From Streptomyces sp. NBC_00178 (GTDB lineage Bacteria > Actinomycetota > Actinomycetes > Streptomycetales > Streptomycetaceae), in the NCBI RefSeq assembly GCF_036206005.1, contig NZ_CP108143.1, positions 5,919,501 through 5,983,500 of the forward strand: a DNA stretch of 64,000 nt, written 5' to 3'. Both the position numbers and the translations under genes were made by a program. How positions within the stretch are numbered: position 1 is the stretch's first letter; every line of letters begins with the position of its first letter. Shown piece by piece: positions 7,368-15,697 of the stretch. Under the pieces are notes generated by a model. It had not been told where the DNA came from. It did not search any database and worked only from the letters and a program-made list of their open reading frames with translations.

Positions 7368-8564
7368 ATGACCCCGACTCCGCGTGCCCACATCGCCATG
7401 TTCTCCATCGCCGCCCACGGGCATGTGAACCCGAGTCTCGAGGTGATCCGGGAGCTCGTCGCCCGTGGGCACCGTGTCAGCTACGCCATCCCCGCCTCCT
7501 TCGCGGACACGATCGCGGCCACCGGGGCGGAGCCGGTGATCTACACCTCCGTACTGCCCACCACGCCCGAGGGCTGGGGCACGGAACTCATCGACCACCT
7601 GGAGCCGTTCCTCGCCGACGCCGTCCAGGCCCTTCCGCACCTGGCCGAGGCGTTCGACGGCGACGAGCCGGATCTCGTCCTGCACGACATCACCGCTTAC
7701 CCGGCCCGGGTGCTCGCCCACCGGTGGGGCGTGCCCGCCGTCCAGCTGTGGCCCAACCTCGTCCCCTGGGAGGGCTACGCCGAGGAGGTGGGGGAGCCGG
7801 CCACCGCCGGACTGAAGCAGACGGAACGGGGCCGCGCCTACTACGCACGTTTCGCGGACTGGCTCGCCGCGAACGGCCTCGGCGACCTCTCGTCCGACGA
7901 CTTCGTGGCCCGGCCGCGCCGAGGTCTGGTGCTGATCCCGGAAGCGCTCCAGCCGAACGCCGACCGTGTGGACCACGACAGGTTCACCTTCGTCGGGGCC
8001 TGCCAGGGTGACCGCGCCGGCCAGGGGGAGTGGGAGCGGCCGGCCGGCGCCGGGAAGGTCCTGCTCGTCTCGCTCGGTTCGTCGTTCACGGGCGAGCCGG
8101 AGTTCTACCGCGCGTGCGTCGAGGCATTCGGCGACCTGCCCGGCTGGCACGTCGTGCTGCAGATCGGTGCCCACGTCGACCCCGCCGAACTCGGGCACGT
8201 ACCGGCGAACATCGAAGTACACCCCTGGGTACCGCAGTTGTCCGTGCTGAAGCAGGCGGACGCCTTCGTCACCCATGCGGGTGCGGGTGGCAGCCAGGAG
8301 GGACTCGCCACCGGTACGCCGATGGTGGCGGTGCCGCAGGCCGTCGATCAGTTCGGCAACGCGGACATGCTCCAGTCCCTTGGGGTCGCCAGGCATCTGC
8401 CGAAGAAGGAGGCCGACGCGGCGGCCCTGCGGGCTGCCGTCCTCGACCTGGTGGACGATTCCGAGGTGGCGGCGAGGCTCGCACGGATCGGGGAGCGGAT
8501 GCGGGGCGAGGGGGGCACGCGGCGGGCGGCCGACCTCGTCGAGGCCGAGCTCTCGGCCCGATAG
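7368..8564 (+). CDS. Macrolide-type glycosyltransferase (GT1, MGT/OleD family)
   Basis: 398 aa, the usual length for MGT-type UDP-glucosyltransferases that inactivate macrolides. The N-terminal acceptor domain contains FSIAAHGHVNPSLEVI with the catalytic His near residue 17. The C-terminal donor domain shows the GT1 signature from VHPWVPQLSVLKQADAFVTH to GSQEGLATGTPMVAVPQAVDQ, which binds the UDP-sugar. OleD-like enzymes glucosylate many macrolides and polyphenols in the cytoplasm. The gene stands alone with its own operator and leaderless promoter, so inducible detoxification is plausible. The true acceptor is unknown. Confidence 0.92.
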   Translation: MTPTPRAHIAMFSIAAHGHVNPSLEVIRELVARGHRVSYAIPASFADTIAATGAEPVIYTSVLPTTPEGWGTELIDHLEPFLADAVQALPHLAEAFDGDEPDLVLHDITAYPARVLAHRWGVPAVQLWPNLVPWEGYAEEVGEPATAGLKQTERGRAYYARFADWLAANGLGDLSSDDFVARPRRGLVLIPEALQPNADRVDHDRFTFVGACQGDRAGQGEWERPAGAGKVLLVSLGSSFTGEPEFYRACVEAFGDLPGWHVVLQIGAHVDPAELGHVPANIEVHPWVPQLSVLKQADAFVTHAGAGGSQEGLATGTPMVAVPQAVDQFGNADMLQSLGVARHLPKKEADAAALRAAVLDLVDDSEVAARLARIGERMRGEGGTRRAADLVEAELSAR

Positions 8565-8913
8565 GGCCACGTCCTGCCCCGCGCGGCTCCATCGTGCGCT
8601 ACGACCGCGGACCCCGCCGGCGGACGTGTGACACGCCGTGGAAGAGATCGCTCGCGGGTGGGCCGCCCCGGGCGCACCCTCGGCGCGCGGGCCCCAGCGG
8701 GCACCAAAAGGGCAGGCATCCGCGCGGGGCGTGCGGAAACACGCATCGCCCGCCGGGGCCGGCGGGCGATGCGTGGGCGGCCGCGAACGACTCAAAGTTC
8801 TTCGGAATCACTCGATCTGACGATGTGACGGATCGCGGAGATCCCGGACCGGGCGGCCCTCGTCACCCGTCACTGTCCGGAGCACCCAGGAGTCACGTCC
8901 GGCCGCTGCGACA
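8565..8913. other. 349-bp convergent intergenic region
   Basis: It lies between the glycosyltransferase stop and the stop of the minus-strand secreted protein. Apart from the strong hairpin at 8741-8774 I see no gene and no other signal; codon bias in all frames looks like non-coding DNA. Confidence 0.6.
8741..8774. terminator. Bidirectional hairpin terminator
   Basis: A perfect 16-bp stem: ACGCATCGCCCGCCGG at 8741-8756 pairs with 8759-8774 around a 2-nt centre (effectively a 4-6 nt loop). It lies between two convergent genes and can stop transcription from both sides. There is no U-tract, as is usual in Streptomyces. Confidence 0.7.
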
Positions 8914-9315
8914 CTAGACGCCGAAGGAACCCGAGCAGCTCCAGTACGACGTCGACTTGTTCCGCTCGCAGATCGAGAAGCTGGCGACGTCGCTGTCGTA
9001 GTCCGCGCTGGCAGAGGACCCGGCCGCCGTCGTCAGCTGGGGATAGGTGTTGTTCGCCAGGTGGAGCTGGATCTTGGCCGCGTCAACCGCACCGTCGTAG
9101 GGGCGGCTGATCCAGGCCCAGCTGGCCCTGCCGCTGCCCGGGCAGTTGTCCACCTGGACCTGCGTCTTGCCGTAGCTGTAGAACTTGGTGCAGCCCTGCG
9201 TGGTCGGCGATCCGTCGGCGACGGCCGGCGAAGCCGCGGCGGCCGTCAGCGCCCCCACGGTGAGGACCATGGCGGTACCGAACTTGAACAGCTTGCTGGG
9301 GCGACGCTCAGTCAT
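8914..9315 (-). CDS. Small secreted protein, function unknown
   Basis: 133 aa. The ATG at 9315 has a GAGGAAG site 6 nt upstream; the frame continues upstream but without a better start. The first 34 residues form a classic Sec signal (MTERRPSKLFKFGTAMVL then an Ala-rich h-region ending SPAVA). The mature part has four cysteines (CTKFYSYG, VDNCPGSG, SICERN, YWSCSG), which suggests two disulfides in a compact extracellular domain. Tyr, Ser and Asp are frequent. I do not recognise a family. It is expressed from a strong-looking vegetative promoter 180 nt upstream and is divergent from the subtilisin-like protease. Confidence 0.8.
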   Translation of the reverse strand: MTERRPSKLFKFGTAMVLTVGALTAAAASPAVADGSPTTQGCTKFYSYGKTQVQVDNCPGSGRASWAWISRPYDGAVDAAKIQLHLANNTYPQLTTAAGSSASADYDSDVASFSICERNKSTSYWSCSGSFGV

Positions 9316-9501
9316 TTTCTTCCTCGGGTGTATCAAGGGGATCTCGGCGCTTCCACGGGCAAGCCGTGCGCACGTCCCGGTCTTCAGCCAGTCGGGTCGC
9401 GAACGGGGCGACAGCATCGATGCGCACCTGCCGTTCCTGCGGCCAGTCGTGCAACCGGCACGATTGGCGAGTGACTTGTCAAACGTGTGCTTGACCAGGC
9501 A

Positions 9502-9530
9502 ATTGTATGTTTGAGGTGATAGGCCGTCAA
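9502..9530 (-). promoter_or_regulatory. Vegetative-type promoter for the small secreted protein
   Basis: Read on the minus strand: TTGACG (-35, 9530-9525), 17-nt spacer, TACAAT (-10, 9507-9502). This is close to the HrdB/sigma-70 consensus with ideal spacing. Transcription should start near 9495, leaving a leader of about 180 nt before the ATG at 9315. Confidence 0.7.
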
Positions 9531-10067
9531 TTTATTGAGGCAGGGCTTGTTTTGGGGTGCTTCGTTCGGCGCTCCGGCGGTCGGGCGAGTGTGGGGCGGG
9601 AGACATCCGCGGCCAAGGGGCTTGACGTCACTGACGGATGCTCGACTGAGGCCCCGGGGTGACTGCCGGCGCCGCCGTTCCATGGTCGAACGCGGCCCGC
9701 CCTCCTCGTGTGGCAGCGCCGAGGGGGTCGGCCGGATGCCGCCGCAGGTGCGATACGTGACTGCCGGCGGTGGGTCGTCGGGCGTGGCTCATGTGCCGCA
9801 TGGGCTGCATTCCGTTCACACGTGTGAGTGCCGGGGTGTGAGGTGTGTCGTCAGCCCGACGCGCGGAACGAAGCCCGCCGTTCCTGTCGCCGGTCGCTCG
9901 GTGGGGAGTGGGGCTGTCGGCCGCCGGCCGGGCTTGTCCGGCGGGCTCACGTCTCAGTCGGGCTGCGCCGGGGTGGCTGAAACGGGCCGCGATGCCTGGA
10001 ATGGCCCTGCCTGTGCGGGTTTTGTGTGGCGAAAGCTTGCCGACTGCGTGACGGCTGCATGAAGGTC

Positions 10068-10132
10068 TTGATCTGCGCGCGTCAATCGAGCAGTGTTTCG
10101 ACCCAACCCCCGGAGATCTTCCGGCCGGGGGT
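10068..10132 (+). promoter_or_regulatory. Candidate promoter and 5'-leader inverted repeat of the S8 protease gene
   Basis: TTGATC (10068-10073), a 17-nt spacer and CAGTGT (10091-10096) form a plausible but imperfect promoter. In the leader, ACCCCCGG (10106-10113) pairs with CCGGGGGT (10125-10132) around an 11-nt loop, 38 nt before the start codon. The repeat could be an operator or an mRNA stem; there is no direct evidence for either. Confidence 0.35.
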
Positions 10133-10170
10133 CAATCCCCCCACAAAGAATGACGAGGAGACCCCTCTTC

Positions 10171-11373
10171 ATGGCAACTCACAAGCGCGCTCGCTCGCTC
10201 AAGCTCACCGCGTCGATAACCGCAGTCGCGGCCGCCGCCGGTGTCACCCTCTTCACCACCCAGTTCGCGGGGGCCGCTCCCGCTCCCGCGATGGGCACCG
10301 TCTACGGCGCCGACGCGGCCTCCGCCGTCTCCGGCAGTTACATCGTGATGCTGGACAAGAAGGCCGACAAGGCCGATCTCGCCCAGGAGTACGGCGGCAA
10401 GCTGAAGCGCACCTACAGCTCCGCCATCAACGGGTTCTCCGCCAGCGGCCTTTCGGACACCGAGGCCAAGCGGCTCGCCGCGGACCCGGCCGTGGCCAAG
10501 GTCGTCCAGAACAAGAAGTTCCACATCGACGCCACGCAGGACAACCCGCCGTCCTGGGGTCTGGACCGGATCGACCAGGCCGAGACCGCCGGGGACGGCG
10601 CCTACACCTACCCGGACGCCGCGGGCGACGGCGTCACCGCCTACGTCATCGACACCGGTGTCCGCGTCACCCACACCGACTTCGGGGGCCGGGCAACCTC
10701 GGGCTTCGACGCCGTGGACAACGACGACGATGCCGACGACGGCAACGGACACGGCACGCACGTGGCCGGGACCATCGCCGGTTCCGCGCACGGCGTCGCC
10801 AAGAAGGCCAAGATCGTGGCCGTCAGGGTGCTGGACGACGCCGGCTCGGGCACGACCGAGCAGGTCGTCGCCGGTATCGACTGGGTCACCGCGAACCACA
10901 AGGGGCCGTCCGTCGCCAACATGAGCCTGGGTGGAGGCGCCGACCCGGCACTCGACGCGGCCGTGCAGAAGGCGATCGCCTCCGGTGTCACCTTCGCGGT
11001 GGCCGCCGGCAACGAGTCGAGCGACGCGGGGGAGGGCTCGCCCTCCCGTGTCCCCGAGGCCATCACCGTCGCCTCCTCCACCAAGGACGACGAGCAGTCG
11101 TCGTTCTCCAACTTCGGCTCCGTCGTGGACATCTACGCCCCGGGCTCGGACATCACGTCCGCCTGGAACGAGAGCGACGACGCCACCAACACCATCTCCG
11201 GGACCTCCATGGCGACCCCGCACGTCGTCGGCGCGGCCGCCGTGTACCTGGGCGGGCACCCGGACGCCACGCCCGAAGCGGTCGCCACGGCGCTCACCGG
11301 GGGCGCGACCCCGGACGCCATCGGCAACGCGACCGAGGGCACGGCGAACAAGCTCCTGAAGATCGTCGAGTAG
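10171..11373 (+). CDS. Secreted subtilisin-like serine protease (S8 family)
   Basis: 400 aa. The ATG is preceded by GAGGAG 10 nt upstream. The signal peptide is about 1-36 (ends QFAGAAPA). An inhibitor I9 propeptide follows (about 53-120, from SGSYIVMLDKKAD). The catalytic domain runs from about 125 with the complete triad: Asp161 (YVIDTGVRVTHTD), His194 (GNGHGTHVAG), Ser346 (SGTSMATPHV), plus oxyanion Asn281 (AAGNESS). It is the proteinase K/aqualysin type (S8A). It should be exported, self-cleave its propeptide and degrade extracellular protein. A hairpin terminator follows directly. Confidence 0.95.
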   Translation: MATHKRARSLKLTASITAVAAAAGVTLFTTQFAGAAPAPAMGTVYGADAASAVSGSYIVMLDKKADKADLAQEYGGKLKRTYSSAINGFSASGLSDTEAKRLAADPAVAKVVQNKKFHIDATQDNPPSWGLDRIDQAETAGDGAYTYPDAAGDGVTAYVIDTGVRVTHTDFGGRATSGFDAVDNDDDADDGNGHGTHVAGTIAGSAHGVAKKAKIVAVRVLDDAGSGTTEQVVAGIDWVTANHKGPSVANMSLGGGADPALDAAVQKAIASGVTFAVAAGNESSDAGEGSPSRVPEAITVASSTKDDEQSSFSNFGSVVDIYAPGSDITSAWNESDDATNTISGTSMATPHVVGAAAVYLGGHPDATPEAVATALTGGATPDAIGNATEGTANKLLKIVE

Positions 11374-11384
11374 CGCGAGTGCGC

Positions 11385-11425
11385 GACGGCCGCCGTGCCC
11401 TCCCCCACGGGGCGCGGCGGCCGTC
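11385..11425 (+). terminator. Terminator of the S8 protease gene
   Basis: GACGGCCGCCG (11385-11395) pairs with CGGCGGCCGTC (11415-11425), an 11-bp perfect stem with further GC pairing inside the loop, starting 12 nt after the stop codon. Confidence 0.7.
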
Positions 11426-11461
11426 GGCAGGGCCATCCGGGCCGATGAGGAACCGAAGCCC

Positions 11462-11473
11462 TAGGGTGGGGAC
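11462..11473 (+). promoter_or_regulatory. Leaderless-type promoter before the DUF1697 gene
   Basis: The hexamer TAGGGT (11462-11467), then 6 nt, then the ATG at 11474. This spacing between a TANNNT -10 element and the start codon is the hallmark of leaderless transcripts in actinobacteria. Confidence 0.5.
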
Positions 11474-12022
11474 ATGAGCACGATGTACGCGGCGCTGCTG
11501 CGCGGGGTCAACGTCAGCGGCCACCGGCGGGTCCCCATGGCGGAACTCCGCACAGTGCTCGGAGAGCTGGGCCACGAGGACGTGGCGACGTACCTGCAGA
11601 GCGGAAACGCCGTGTTCCGCAGTGCGGCGGGCGACGAGAAGGCCCTGGCCGTGGGCATCGAGCGGGCCATCGAGGAACGGTTCGGCTTTCCGGTCGACTG
11701 TCTCGTGCGCCCCGGCGCCTATCTCGCGGACGTGGCGGACGGCTGCCCCTTCCCCGCCGGCGAGCTGGAGCCCAGGCAACTGCACGTCACCTACTTCGAC
11801 CGGGCCGTCGACGACGCCCGCTTCGCCCCGCTCGACGCCGAGGCGTTCCACCCCGAGGAGTTCCGCCTGGGTGACCGGGCCCTCTACCTGTACGCGCCCG
11901 AAGGGCTCGGCCGCTCCAAGCTGGCCGTCGCGCTGGGGCGCCCCGCCCTCAACCGCGGGCTCGTGGCGACCAGCCGTAACTGGAACACCGTGGTCAGACT
12001 GGTGGAGATGACGCGTGACTGA
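11474..12022 (+). CDS. DUF1697 family protein
   Basis: 182 aa, full length for the family. It begins MSTMYAALLRGVNVSGHRRV, the diagnostic DUF1697 N-terminus, followed by ELGHEDVATYLQSGNAVF and the C-terminal PALNRGLVATSRNWNTV. The family has a compact alpha-beta fold and no known biochemical role; it is scattered widely in bacteria, often near unrelated genes. Its 3' end overlaps the next gene by 8 bp, so the two are probably co-translated. Confidence 0.92.
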   Translation: MSTMYAALLRGVNVSGHRRVPMAELRTVLGELGHEDVATYLQSGNAVFRSAAGDEKALAVGIERAIEERFGFPVDCLVRPGAYLADVADGCPFPAGELEPRQLHVTYFDRAVDDARFAPLDAEAFHPEEFRLGDRALYLYAPEGLGRSKLAVALGRPALNRGLVATSRNWNTVVRLVEMTRD

Positions 12023-12398
12023 GCCCGCGCCGGGAGTGGCCGCGGCCATCGAGGGTGAACTCCGCCTCCTCGATCCGGTGGTGCGGGCCTCCGCGGACCA
12101 GCTGTCCGCCCTGCTGCACCCCGACTTCCGTGAGATCGGCACCAGTGGGCGGCTGTGGGAGCGGGACTCGATCATCGCCATGCTCACGGACCCCGGGGCG
12201 CCGCGCCCCGTGACCCTCACCGCGTCCCGGATGAGGGGCGACCGGCTCGCACCCGACCTGGTGCACCTCACCTTCGACACCGAGTCCAGGGGCCTGCGCT
12301 CCCACCGCAGTTCGCTGTGGCGGCTGACCGGGCACGGCTGGCTCCTCTACTTCCACCAGGCCACCCCGTTCATCGACGATCCGTTCGCCGAGTTCTGA
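12015..12398 (+). CDS. DUF4440 / NTF2-like (SnoaL-fold) protein
   Basis: 127 aa, starting at a GTG that overlaps the previous stop. The region HPDFREIGTSGRLWERDSII is the typical DUF4440 helix-strand, and the C-terminus ends with SSLWRLTGHGWLLYFHQATP, the closing strands of an NTF2-like cone fold. Such proteins form dimers with a hydrophobic pocket and act as small enzymes or ligand binders. No catalytic residues can be assigned. It lies in a two-gene operon with DUF1697. Confidence 0.85.
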   Translation: MTEPAPGVAAAIEGELRLLDPVVRASADQLSALLHPDFREIGTSGRLWERDSIIAMLTDPGAPRPVTLTASRMRGDRLAPDLVHLTFDTESRGLRSHRSSLWRLTGHGWLLYFHQATPFIDDPFAEF

Positions 12399-12950
12399 GC
12401 GTCGCCCGACCTCCCGGAGGTGTCCGGGCCTCCCAGCACAGGCCGTGCCCGGCCCGCAAGAGTGCGCCCCCGGTCCGATCCGTCCGCCGGTCGCGGCCGG
12501 TTCTCGCCGGAAGGACGGATTCCGGCCAACCGGGGTGCCTGGGCAAAAGGCTGGTAAAGAGCCTGAACGGACAGGGTCCCGACGGCTCCGGCCCGGGCTG
12601 CCGGGGGCTCCCTTCGTCCCGCAGCCGGGCCGTCGCGGCGTGTGTGAACGCGATGCGCGTAGACAGGAACCGACGTCCGCTGCCCGCTTTACGCTTTGCT
12701 GCAATTCGCACGCGGAGCCCGTTCGTTGAGCGGACGCCGGCGTTCGGAGGGCACCTTCACGCATCACGGGGTTCACGGTCCGTTCTCCGCCACGGTCCGG
12801 AAGGGGGCCTTGCCACCGGACCGACCGGAGTCAAGTATTCGGGGCGTGCGGTTGGCAGGTTCACGACCAGACCCACCTGGCCGTGGAGAACCGCACAGCA
12901 CTCGGTCCGCCCACCCAGCGGACCGGACACCCCCCAAGACGGAGGATCCT
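12399..12950. other. 552-bp intergenic region upstream of the streptogrisin gene
   Basis: It holds the presumed promoter of the downstream protease. A short palindrome ACCTCC-C-GGAGGT near 12410 lies close to the DUF4440 stop. The ORFs that cross this region look like shadows. I cannot identify a confident promoter or operator. The long upstream region of a developmentally regulated extracellular protease is expected to hold regulatory sites. Confidence 0.5.
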
Positions 12951-13865
12951 GTGACCTTCAAGCGCTTCGCCCCCCTCGGTTCGCTCTCCAGACGTGCTCG
13001 CCTCATCGCCGCGACCTCAGGTCTGGTCACCGCCGTGGCGCTTGCGGCCCCCACCGCCGTGGCCCAGGCCGCATCGGACACCGTGACGAAGGCGGAACTC
13101 AGCTCGGCCAGTTCGGCCGTGCGCGGCGCCGACATCGCCGGCACCGCCTGGTACACCGACGCGAGCACCGGCAAGGTCGTCGTCACCGTCGACAGCACGG
13201 TCAGCGCCGCGGAGATCGCCACGATCAAGAAGTCGGTCGCCGACTCGGGCGCGAAGGCCGACGTCAAGCACACCGACGGCACCTTCAACAAGCTCATCGC
13301 GGGCGGCCAGGCCATCTACGCCGGCGGCGGACGCTGCTCCCTGGGCTTCAACGTCCGCAGCGGCAGCACCTACTACGCGCTGACCGCCGGGCACTGCACC
13401 GAGATAGGCAGCACCTGGTACACCAACTCCGGCCAGACCACCCTGCTCGGCACCCGGGCCGGCACCAGCTTCCCGGGCAACGACTACGGGCTGATCCGGC
13501 ACTCCAACGCCTCGGCCGCCGACGGCCGGGTCTACCTCTACAACGGCAGCTACCAGGACATCACCACCGCGGCCAACCCCAGTGTCGGCCAGGCCGTCAA
13601 GCGCAGCGGCTCCACCACCGGCGTCCACAGCGGCACCGTCACCGGCCTGAACGCGACGGTCAACTACGGCGGCGGTGACATCGTCTCCGGTCTGATCCAG
13701 ACCAACGTCTGCGCCGAGCCCGGCGACAGCGGCGGCTCGCTCTTCGCCGGCAGCACGGCACTCGGCCTCACCTCGGGCGGCAGCGGCAACTGCAGCTCGG
13801 GTGGAACCACCTTCTTCCAGCCGGTCGTCGAGGCGCTGAACGCCTACGGCGTCAGCGTCTTCTAG
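12951..13865 (+). CDS. Streptogrisin-type secreted serine protease (S1 family, SGPA/SGPB-like)
   Basis: 304 aa, GTG start with GGAGG 7 nt upstream. The signal peptide ends near residue 40 (AVAQA). The prodomain (about 41-115) is of the short SGPB type. Mature protease starts at about Ile116 (LIAGGQAIYAGGGRCSLGFN). The triad is intact: His148 (LTAGHCT), Asp178 (PGNDYGLIRH), Ser260 (CAEPGDSGGSLF). Two disulfide pairs are present (CSLGF with GHC; NVC with GNC). The sequence is close to S. griseus protease A/B, chymotrypsin-like enzymes of the culture fluid. A 12-bp hairpin follows the stop. Confidence 0.95.
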   Translation: MTFKRFAPLGSLSRRARLIAATSGLVTAVALAAPTAVAQAASDTVTKAELSSASSAVRGADIAGTAWYTDASTGKVVVTVDSTVSAAEIATIKKSVADSGAKADVKHTDGTFNKLIAGGQAIYAGGGRCSLGFNVRSGSTYYALTAGHCTEIGSTWYTNSGQTTLLGTRAGTSFPGNDYGLIRHSNASAADGRVYLYNGSYQDITTAANPSVGQAVKRSGSTTGVHSGTVTGLNATVNYGGGDIVSGLIQTNVCAEPGDSGGSLFAGSTALGLTSGGSGNCSSGGTTFFQPVVEALNAYGVSVF

Positions 13866-13881
13866 GCACCACCCCTGCCCG

Positions 13882-13910
13882 ACGGGCCGCGCTCTTCGAG
13901 CGCGGCCCGT
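13882..13910 (+). terminator. Terminator of the streptogrisin gene
   Basis: ACGGGCCGCGCT (13882-13893) pairs with AGCGCGGCCCGT (13899-13910) around a 5-nt loop, starting 17 nt after the stop. Stable and well placed. Confidence 0.8.
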
Positions 13911-13959
13911 TGCCGTTCCCGCTTCCCGGGGGACGCGGCCCTGTGCGAGGCTCGCCCGC

Positions 13960-14961
13960 ATGCGCTACATCATCGTGGGAACGGGCGCCGTGGGCGGCGC
14001 CATCGGCGGACGGCTGGCCGAGGCGGGCCACGAGGTGGTGCTCGTCGCGCGCGGTGCGCAGTACGCCGCTCTGCGCGAGGACGGGCTGAGCCTCACCACA
14101 CCCGAGGGGACGCGCACGCACCGCCTCCCCGTCGTCGACGGACCGGCCGAGCTGCGCCTGGAGCGTGACGACGTCCTCGTCCTCGCGGTGAAGACACAGG
14201 ACGCCACCGGGGCGCTCGACACGTGGAGCGCCGCCCCCGTGCAGGGCGGCGGCACCGCGGGGGAGTGTCTGCCCCTGGTCTGCGCACAGAACGGAGTCGA
14301 GAGCGAACGCCTGGCCCTGCGCCGCTTCCACCGCGTCTACGCCTGCTGCGTCTACCTCCCCGCGACCTTCGTCGAGCCCGGCAGGGTCGTCGCCGCCGGA
14401 GCGCCGCTCACCGGCATCCTGCACCTCGGCCGCTATCCGTCCGGCACCGACGACACCGTGCGCGCGATCGCCGCGGACTGGGAGAAGGCCCGACTGGAGG
14501 CACCCGTCGTCCCCGACGTGATGCGCTGGAAGTACGCCAAGCTGCTGTCCAACCTCGCCAACGCGATCGAGGCGGCCACCGGGGTGCTCGACAGCCCCGA
14601 GGGCCGCGCGCTGTTCGGCAGGGCGCGGGCGGAGGGGCAGGCGGTGCTCCGGGCCGCCGGTATCGAGGCCACCGGGAGCGAGGAGCAGGAGGCGGCTCGC
14701 GGCGGCAGGATCCGTTTCGACCCGTTCGACGGCTCCGCGCGGGGCGGCGGGTCGTCCTGGCAGAGCCTCGCCCGGGGCACGGGGACGATCGAGGCCGACT
14801 ACCTCAACGGGGAGATCGCCCTCCTCGGGCGGCTGCACGGTGTCCCGACACCCGTCAACGACGTCCTCCGGCGCACCGCCGACACCTTCGCCCGCGAGCG
14901 GCGCGCCGCCGGGTCCATGACCGTCGCGGAACTCACCGCGCTGGCCGACGCGGTGTCCTGA
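13960..14961 (+). CDS. Ketopantoate reductase PanE/ApbA family protein
   Basis: 333 aa. The N-terminus has the dinucleotide-binding motif IIVGTGAVGGAIGGRLAEAG. The central part shows DDVLVLAVKTQDA and LVCAQNGVESERL, and the C-terminal helical domain contains MRWKYAKLLSNLANAIEAAT, where K is the family catalytic lysine. The family reduces 2-ketopantoate with NADPH, but paralogs acting on other 2-keto acids are common, and this gene is not next to pan genes. The start ATG has no clear Shine-Dalgarno. Function beyond NAD(P)-dependent reductase is inference. Confidence 0.85.
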   Translation: MRYIIVGTGAVGGAIGGRLAEAGHEVVLVARGAQYAALREDGLSLTTPEGTRTHRLPVVDGPAELRLERDDVLVLAVKTQDATGALDTWSAAPVQGGGTAGECLPLVCAQNGVESERLALRRFHRVYACCVYLPATFVEPGRVVAAGAPLTGILHLGRYPSGTDDTVRAIAADWEKARLEAPVVPDVMRWKYAKLLSNLANAIEAATGVLDSPEGRALFGRARAEGQAVLRAAGIEATGSEEQEAARGGRIRFDPFDGSARGGGSSWQSLARGTGTIEADYLNGEIALLGRLHGVPTPVNDVLRRTADTFARERRAAGSMTVAELTALADAVS

Positions 14962-15020
14962 GCCCTGCGGCGTCCGGGTGTCGCGTTTGTTCAAGACCGG
15001 CGGCCCGGTCCGGATCCACG

Positions 15021-15614
15021 ATGGGCCGCATGAAGAACGCGTACGCCTCCATGACCGAATGCGCGGCCGAGTCCGCCCGGATCGCCCGCGGAGCGAGCGG
15101 CACTCCGACTGCCGCAGCCACTCCCTGCGAGGGATGGGACCTGCGGGAACTGATCAACCACTGGGTGCTGTACACCGCCTACGGCCTGGAGTGCCGCGCC
15201 CTGCGCGTACCCATCGCCGGCGAACTGACGGGCCGTGACTTCACGGCGGACCCGGACTGGGCGGAACGTTACGCGGCGCAACTGGAGCGGGCGGTCGCCG
15301 CCTGGTCGGATCCCGCGGTCTGGGAGGGCACCATCGACACCGGCCACGGCTCGTCACCGGCCGCGGAGACCGCCCGGATGCTCATCATGGAGATCACGCT
15401 GCACGGCTGGGACGTGGCCCGCGCCACCGGCCAGGAGTTCGGGCTCACCGGGCCGGCGGCGGCGTACGTCCTGGAGTCCGTCGCATCGAGTGCCGCCCTG
15501 TACCGGCACTACGAGGGCTTCGCCGGGGCGGTCACCCTGCCCGACGGCTCGCCCGATCTGGTCCGCGCTCTGGCGCTCAGCGGACGCGATCCCCAGTGGG
15601 TGGAACCTGCCTGA
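15021..15614 (+). CDS. TIGR03086-type DinB-like metal-binding protein
   Basis: 197 aa (194 if the ATG at 15030 is used; Shine-Dalgarno support is weak for both). The four-helix DinB/mycothiol maleylpyruvate isomerase fold is indicated by PCEGWDLRELINHWVLYTAYG near the N-terminus and MEITLHGWDVARATGQEF, whose His residues would bind a metal. The TIGR03086 family is actinobacterial; some relatives are mycothiol-dependent transferases. The next gene encodes a thioredoxin-fold protein of a mycothiol-linked family, a mild contextual hint. The substrate is unknown. Confidence 0.8.
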   Translation: MGRMKNAYASMTECAAESARIARGASGTPTAAATPCEGWDLRELINHWVLYTAYGLECRALRVPIAGELTGRDFTADPDWAERYAAQLERAVAAWSDPAVWEGTIDTGHGSSPAAETARMLIMEITLHGWDVARATGQEFGLTGPAAAYVLESVASSAALYRHYEGFAGAVTLPDGSPDLVRALALSGRDPQWVEPA

Positions 15615-15685
15615 CGTCATGTCAGAAGTATGTGGCCCGTCGGAGCAGAGGGTGATTGGCCCAGAGCCGCGAACCACACCATGCC

Positions 15686-15697
15686 TAGGCTTCCGGC
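15686..15697 (+). promoter_or_regulatory. Leaderless-type promoter before the DsbA-family gene
   Basis: TAGGCT (15686-15691) then 6 nt to the ATG at 15698; no Shine-Dalgarno is present. It matches the TANNNT leaderless pattern. Confidence 0.5.

Larger units (their letters stand above)
9316..10170. other. 855-bp divergent intergenic region
   Basis: This unusually long gap separates the small secreted protein (minus) and the S8 protease (plus). It contains a clear minus-strand promoter at 9502-9530, an AT-rich block at 9470-9550, a candidate plus-strand promoter near 10068-10096 and an inverted repeat in the protease 5' leader. No ORF with convincing Streptomyces codon bias is present in the middle part, about 9560-10050. 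Confidence 0.6.

Noticed and set aside
9535..10062. A 175-codon plus-strand frame in the long gap before the S8 protease
   Set aside because: No ribosome site, random residue composition and no domain; the region looks non-coding.
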